A program made the translations under genes and the position numbers. Under the pieces are notes generated by a model. That model was not told the origin of the DNA and made no database searches. It worked only from the letters and a program-made list of their open reading frames with translations. A DNA stretch of 7,454 nucleotides. It comes from an uncultured Eubacteriales bacterium. GTDB taxonomy: Bacteria > Bacillota > Clostridia > Oscillospirales > Oscillospiraceae. The stretch spans positions 1-7,454 of the forward strand of contig USMP01000060.1 of the NCBI GenBank assembly GCA_900555795.1, read 5' to 3'. This document shows, in pieces, positions 4,859 through 7,454 of the stretch (positions are counted from its first letter, which is position 1; every line of letters begins with the position of its first letter).

Positions 4859-5935
4859 ATGAAGCGAGCCAAAGTGAAAATTATCAGTACGATAATGGTG
4901 CTGGCGATGGTCATCAGTACAAGTCCGGAAGCGTTTGCTGCAGCCGTCTTTGTAACACCGGCTAATAACGAAATTTTTGTCCAATTTGACGGTCATGGTC
5001 AGTATACAGAAGTGGCTAGTACAGTTAGAACCAACGTTGCACAAGATATCAATGCCCAGGAAGTTGGTCGTGTGGTCGTTGCCACAGAAACTGATGACGA
5101 AGATTTATATTTTCTTTCCCAAAAGGATTATTTACTAAGAGTTGGATCAGCCAACGAAGAAAGCAGAACTTTTCTTCATGTCGAGCGAAATGATGTTGAT
5201 ATTGACAATTTTTCGGCAGATGCTCTTGATGAATTCGGCTTTCCGGCTGAATTAGTAGGAAGGATTACGAGCGTTGTTGATGGGCAGATAGCCATGGGAA
5301 ATGATTCTTTTGGTTTATCAGTATTCTCGCCTACATCGAACAATAGTGCCAGCACTCGAGGGAGAACGGAATACTGGGATGACTATTACACAGATTTTGG
5401 ACAGCAGTTTACAGATTCTTATATCAAGTATTGGAACTTTAACTGCGAGTTTTCCGATGAGACGGAAAATGCATCGGAAACAGCCAGCGCAATTGTAAAC
5501 TTTTTGCTCGATTGTGTAGGGGGACTAAGTAAAACCGTTTCCGCATACCAGTTCGGTTACAGTGCATTGGAGACTTTGGCAATTGCTCTTGGTGCAGATG
5601 AAGTTACTGCAGGGAATGGATACGGTGCTATCCAAATAATTGTGACATACGATGCCGTTTACAGGGTTACATATTGGAATGTTGAGAACGGCGTTGGAAA
5701 TGATCCGTATGTTGCCACATGCAAGGCGTGGCTGAATACAAACTTTACTCAGCAGACTCATGATGCGTATCCAAGCGGCGGGTACCAAACGGAAACATTT
5801 TTGAATGAAGAAATGCTCTCGCCGCACTATGATGATCCATCGGATTGGCTGTATAATGACTATTATGATGCTGCGGGAGTTATTGAAGGGCCCATCTATC
5901 ATACGATTTATGATGAGCAATATGAGTTGGTTTAA
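4859..5935 (+). CDS. secreted protein of unknown function
   Basis: The start at 4859 is preferred over the in-frame ATG at 4829. AAAGGAGAGG (4843-4852) lies at proper spacing, and the protein then opens with a textbook signal peptide: basic KRAKVK, a hydrophobic core (residues 8-21), and SPEAFA before a likely cut after Ala27. The mature part is acidic and unusually rich in Tyr, Trp, Asn and Asp. An N-terminal region (~30-160) rich in predicted strands is separated by a Ser/Asn-rich segment (~163-177) from a C-terminal domain with WDDYYTDFG, YIKYWNF, TYDAVYRVTYWN and SPHYDDPSDWLYNDYYD. There are few Cys and no sortase motif, S-layer repeat or recognised catalytic signature. Total length is 358 aa. 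Codon use is AT-rich compared with the flanking genes. I cannot name a family. Confidence 0.82.
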   Translation: MKRAKVKIISTIMVLAMVISTSPEAFAAAVFVTPANNEIFVQFDGHGQYTEVASTVRTNVAQDINAQEVGRVVVATETDDEDLYFLSQKDYLLRVGSANEESRTFLHVERNDVDIDNFSADALDEFGFPAELVGRITSVVDGQIAMGNDSFGLSVFSPTSNNSASTRGRTEYWDDYYTDFGQQFTDSYIKYWNFNCEFSDETENASETASAIVNFLLDCVGGLSKTVSAYQFGYSALETLAIALGADEVTAGNGYGAIQIIVTYDAVYRVTYWNVENGVGNDPYVATCKAWLNTNFTQQTHDAYPSGGYQTETFLNEEMLSPHYDDPSDWLYNDYYDAAGVIEGPIYHTIYDEQYELV

Positions 5936-5941
5936 GCGCTG

Positions 5942-6421
5942 ATGAAAAGGAAGAAAAGGAAACTTAGCAAATGCGGCTTTTGGGCTATCGTTCTAATTTT
6001 ATGCGGGGCATATATTTGGCCGAAACCACTGATACGCAATGTCAAAGACAGCAATATCATTTCGATTATGTATCGAGCGGATACGTGGGAGAACTTTGGC
6101 TATTTCTATCCATCTCAGGCGGTTCCTACTATCGATGAGGGCGGACTTATACAGATATTGAACCAGAGCAAGGCCGCCGTTGAAGTAATTCCGTATACCA
6201 CAATAGATGGGATACCAACTGGTCTTGTTACGCTACAGCTCTCTGTTAGTGACGGAGGAAGGGTTAAGACGATCACTCTGGGCGAGTGGAATCGGGTAAC
6301 GATCCAAGGTGGTTCTACAGCGTATCAGATTCTTAACGCTGATTCTGTTTTGAACCGGGTACTTGATTTTCTGCAAATAGACGAAAATACAGGTGTGTCC
6401 CAACTACAGCCGGGTGGGTAA
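5942..6421 (+). CDS. membrane-anchored extracytoplasmic protein, unknown function
   Basis: The product is 159 aa. It opens with a strongly basic stretch (KRKKRKLSK) and one hydrophobic segment (~11-27), so it is probably a signal anchor with the rest outside. LILC at 18-21 is a poor lipobox because the residue before Cys is Leu. The outer part looks like mixed strands and ends QLQPGG. The start lies 6 nt after the stop of the secreted-protein gene and has no clear ribosome site, so translational coupling is likely. With the secreted and polytopic membrane proteins it forms a three-gene envelope-directed group closed by the terminator at 6463-6508. Function is not recognised. Confidence 0.75.
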   Translation: MKRKKRKLSKCGFWAIVLILCGAYIWPKPLIRNVKDSNIISIMYRADTWENFGYFYPSQAVPTIDEGGLIQILNQSKAAVEVIPYTTIDGIPTGLVTLQLSVSDGGRVKTITLGEWNRVTIQGGSTAYQILNADSVLNRVLDFLQIDENTGVSQLQPGG

Positions 6422-6462
6422 GGTGAAAGACTAAAGGAAACGAAAAGGTAAAGTGTTGATTC

Positions 6463-6508
6463 GGGGAAGCGTTGCAGAATTTTTACATTCTGCAACGCTT
6501 CCCCTTTT
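6463..6508 (+). terminator. strong intrinsic terminator of the AT-rich cassette
   Basis: A perfect 18-bp inverted repeat (arms 6463-6480 and 6487-6504, beginning GGGGAAGCGTTGC) has a 6-nt loop TTTTAC and is followed by TTTT. It lies 40 bp after the last stop codon of the three-gene group. Confidence 0.88.
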
Positions 6509-6525
6509 GCCTACGGCTTGGGGTG

Positions 6526-6624
6526 AGACTGCGCAAAGGGCAAAGGCGCCCTTTGCCCAAAAAGTTCTTTTGATTCTTTTCTTTCAAGAAAAGAATGTAT
6601 ACCGCGGGACCTCCTGCGCAGACT
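6526..6624. repeat. palindrome-rich intergenic element, possible dispersed repeat
   Basis: Two perfect hairpins lie in a row: GGGCAAAGG/CCTTTGCCC (6538-6546 with 6550-6558, 3-nt loop) and ATTCTTTTCTT/AAGAAAAGAAT (6573-6583 with 6586-6596, 2-nt loop). They are enclosed by an outer inverted repeat CTGCGCA (6529-6535) and TGCGCAG (6615-6621). Nested symmetry with matching ends is typical of MITE- or REP-like elements. I see no coding capacity and no clear target duplication. Only one copy is in this window. Confidence 0.45.
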
Positions 6625-6645
6625 ATTGCTGAATGGAGGAATGTT

Positions 6646-7454
6646 ATGAAGAACTTTCGCATGCCCACAGCCTATACGATCCTGTTTATCCTGCTGATCC
6701 TGGTGGCGGCGGCCACCTGGCTGATCCCGGCGGGCAGCTACGCCCACGGGGAGGACGGCGCGCCGGCGGCGGGGACATACCACCAGGTGGAGCAGCAGCC
6801 CCAGGGGCCGGGGGACGTGATCCTGGCGTCCTTTGAGGGCTTTTATGACGCGGTGGATGTGGCGCTGTTCATCCTGATGGTGGGCGGCTTTCTGGGGGTG
6901 GTGATGAAAACCGGCGCCATCGACGCGGGGGTGAGCCGGGTGGTGGGAGCGCTGGGCGGCAAGGAGATCCTGCTGATCCCGGTGCTGATGATCCTTTTCA
7001 GCCTGGGCGGCACCTCCTTCGGCATGTGGGAGGAGACTATGGCCTTCTACCCCCTGCTGATCCCGGTGTTCATCTCCGCGGGCTACGACGCCCTGGTGGG
7101 AATCGCCGTGGTGCTGCTGGGCAGCGGCGCGGGGGTGCTGGCCAGCACGGTAAACCCCTTCGCCACAGGCATCGCCTCCGGCTTCGCGGGGGTGAGCCTG
7201 GGGGACGGGCTGGGGCTGCGGCTGGTGATGCTGGTGGTGTTTGACGCGGCGGCCATCTGGTACGTCATGGCCTACGCCGCCAAGGTGCGCAGCCACCCGG
7301 AGCGGTCCCTGGTGGCGGGCCTGTCCCACAAGTTTACCGGCAGGACCGGCGGGGACGTGCCCATGCTGGACGGGCGGCGGAAGCTGGTGCTGGCAATTTT
7401 CGCGGCGGTATTTCTGGTCATGATCTATGCGGTGATCCCCTTTGACGAGATCGG
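6646..7454 (+). CDS. YfcC/DcuC-family membrane carrier, N-terminal part (partial)
   Basis: GGAGGA (6635-6640) lies 5 nt before ATG 6646; 269 codons are seen before the window ends. The first helix (~8-27) is followed by the family's typical WLIPAGSY. Further hydrophobic segments lie at ~70-88, 108-124, 132-147, 148-167, 188-210 and 246-264. The block GGTSFGMWEETMAFYPLL and the later ASTVNPFATG are hallmarks of the YfcC-like branch of the C4-dicarboxylate anaerobic carrier superfamily. These are inner-membrane secondary transporters linked in annotation to dicarboxylates, basic amino acids or fatty acids; the substrate here is unknown. GC-rich codon use matches the synthetase genes, not the AT-rich cassette just before it. 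I find no convincing promoter between 6509 and 6640. Confidence 0.88.
   Translation, partial: MKNFRMPTAYTILFILLILVAAATWLIPAGSYAHGEDGAPAAGTYHQVEQQPQGPGDVILASFEGFYDAVDVALFILMVGGFLGVVMKTGAIDAGVSRVVGALGGKEILLIPVLMILFSLGGTSFGMWEETMAFYPLLIPVFISAGYDALVGIAVVLLGSGAGVLASTVNPFATGIASGFAGVSLGDGLGLRLVMLVVFDAAAIWYVMAYAAKVRSHPERSLVAGLSHKFTGRTGGDVPMLDGRRKLVLAIFAAVFLVMIYAVIPFDEI

Noticed and set aside
5960..6010. Lipoprotein signal in the 159-aa anchored protein
   Set aside because: LILC has Leu before the Cys, which is poor for lipoprotein signal peptidase; a plain signal anchor fits better.
6511..7329. 272-aa minus-strand open frame opposite the YfcC carrier
   Set aside because: His/Gln/Arg-rich antisense translation of a recognisable membrane carrier, and it runs through the palindromic intergenic region.
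1..7454. CRISPR arrays, tRNA or rRNA genes, transposase genes
   Set aside because: I saw no regularly spaced repeats, tRNA cloverleaf ends, rRNA motifs or DDE/tyrosine recombinase signatures in the window.

Overview
The window looks like a chromosomal piece of a GC-rich anaerobic Firmicute of the gut Clostridia (Flavonifractor/Oscillospiraceae-like). The reasons are T-box leaders, strong AGGAGG ribosome sites, G/C-ending codons in the flanking genes and a YfcC-type carrier. The genus is an inference from style, not from a search.

Left part (1-4200, all minus strand): two tandem paralogous units. Each reads, 5' to 3' on the minus strand: a conserved 23-bp block, a sigma-A-type promoter, a ~300-nt T-box tRNA-sensing leader with antiterminator and terminator, then a protein made of an XRE helix-turn-helix, a cupin and an AMP-forming acyl-CoA synthetase of the medium-chain (MACS/ACSM) type. 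In the unit at the window's left edge these three parts form one uninterrupted reading frame that runs off the window (350 codons seen). In the second unit the frame breaks exactly at the cupin's second metal-ligand motif, in a way that fits a 7-nt deletion. It leaves a 173-aa XRE-cupin ORF and a 582-aa synthetase ORF that overlap by ATGA. The synthetase ORF still begins with the last cupin strands.

Middle part (4200-6508, plus strand): a divergent, clearly more AT-rich cassette. It has a promoter, a possible 9-aa leader ORF with a hairpin ending at the ribosome site, a four-helix small membrane protein, a secreted ~358-aa Tyr/Trp/Asp-rich protein, and a membrane-anchored 159-aa protein. It ends at an 18-bp perfect-stem terminator. 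I recognise none of the three proteins. Their composition suggests an accessory, possibly transferred, group.

Right part (6509-7454): a palindrome-rich ~95-bp intergenic element that may be a dispersed repeat, then the 5' end of a YfcC/DcuC-family carrier that runs off the window.

How the parts may work together: T-boxes switch genes on when a specific tRNA is uncharged. A tRNA-gated, cupin-regulated acyl-CoA ligase fits a role in activating amino-acid-derived acids when that amino acid is scarce, for example to rebuild the amino acid by reductive carboxylation. This is a hypothesis. The specifier codon could not be fixed by eye, but the T-box UGGU sequence predicts a tRNA with discriminator base A.
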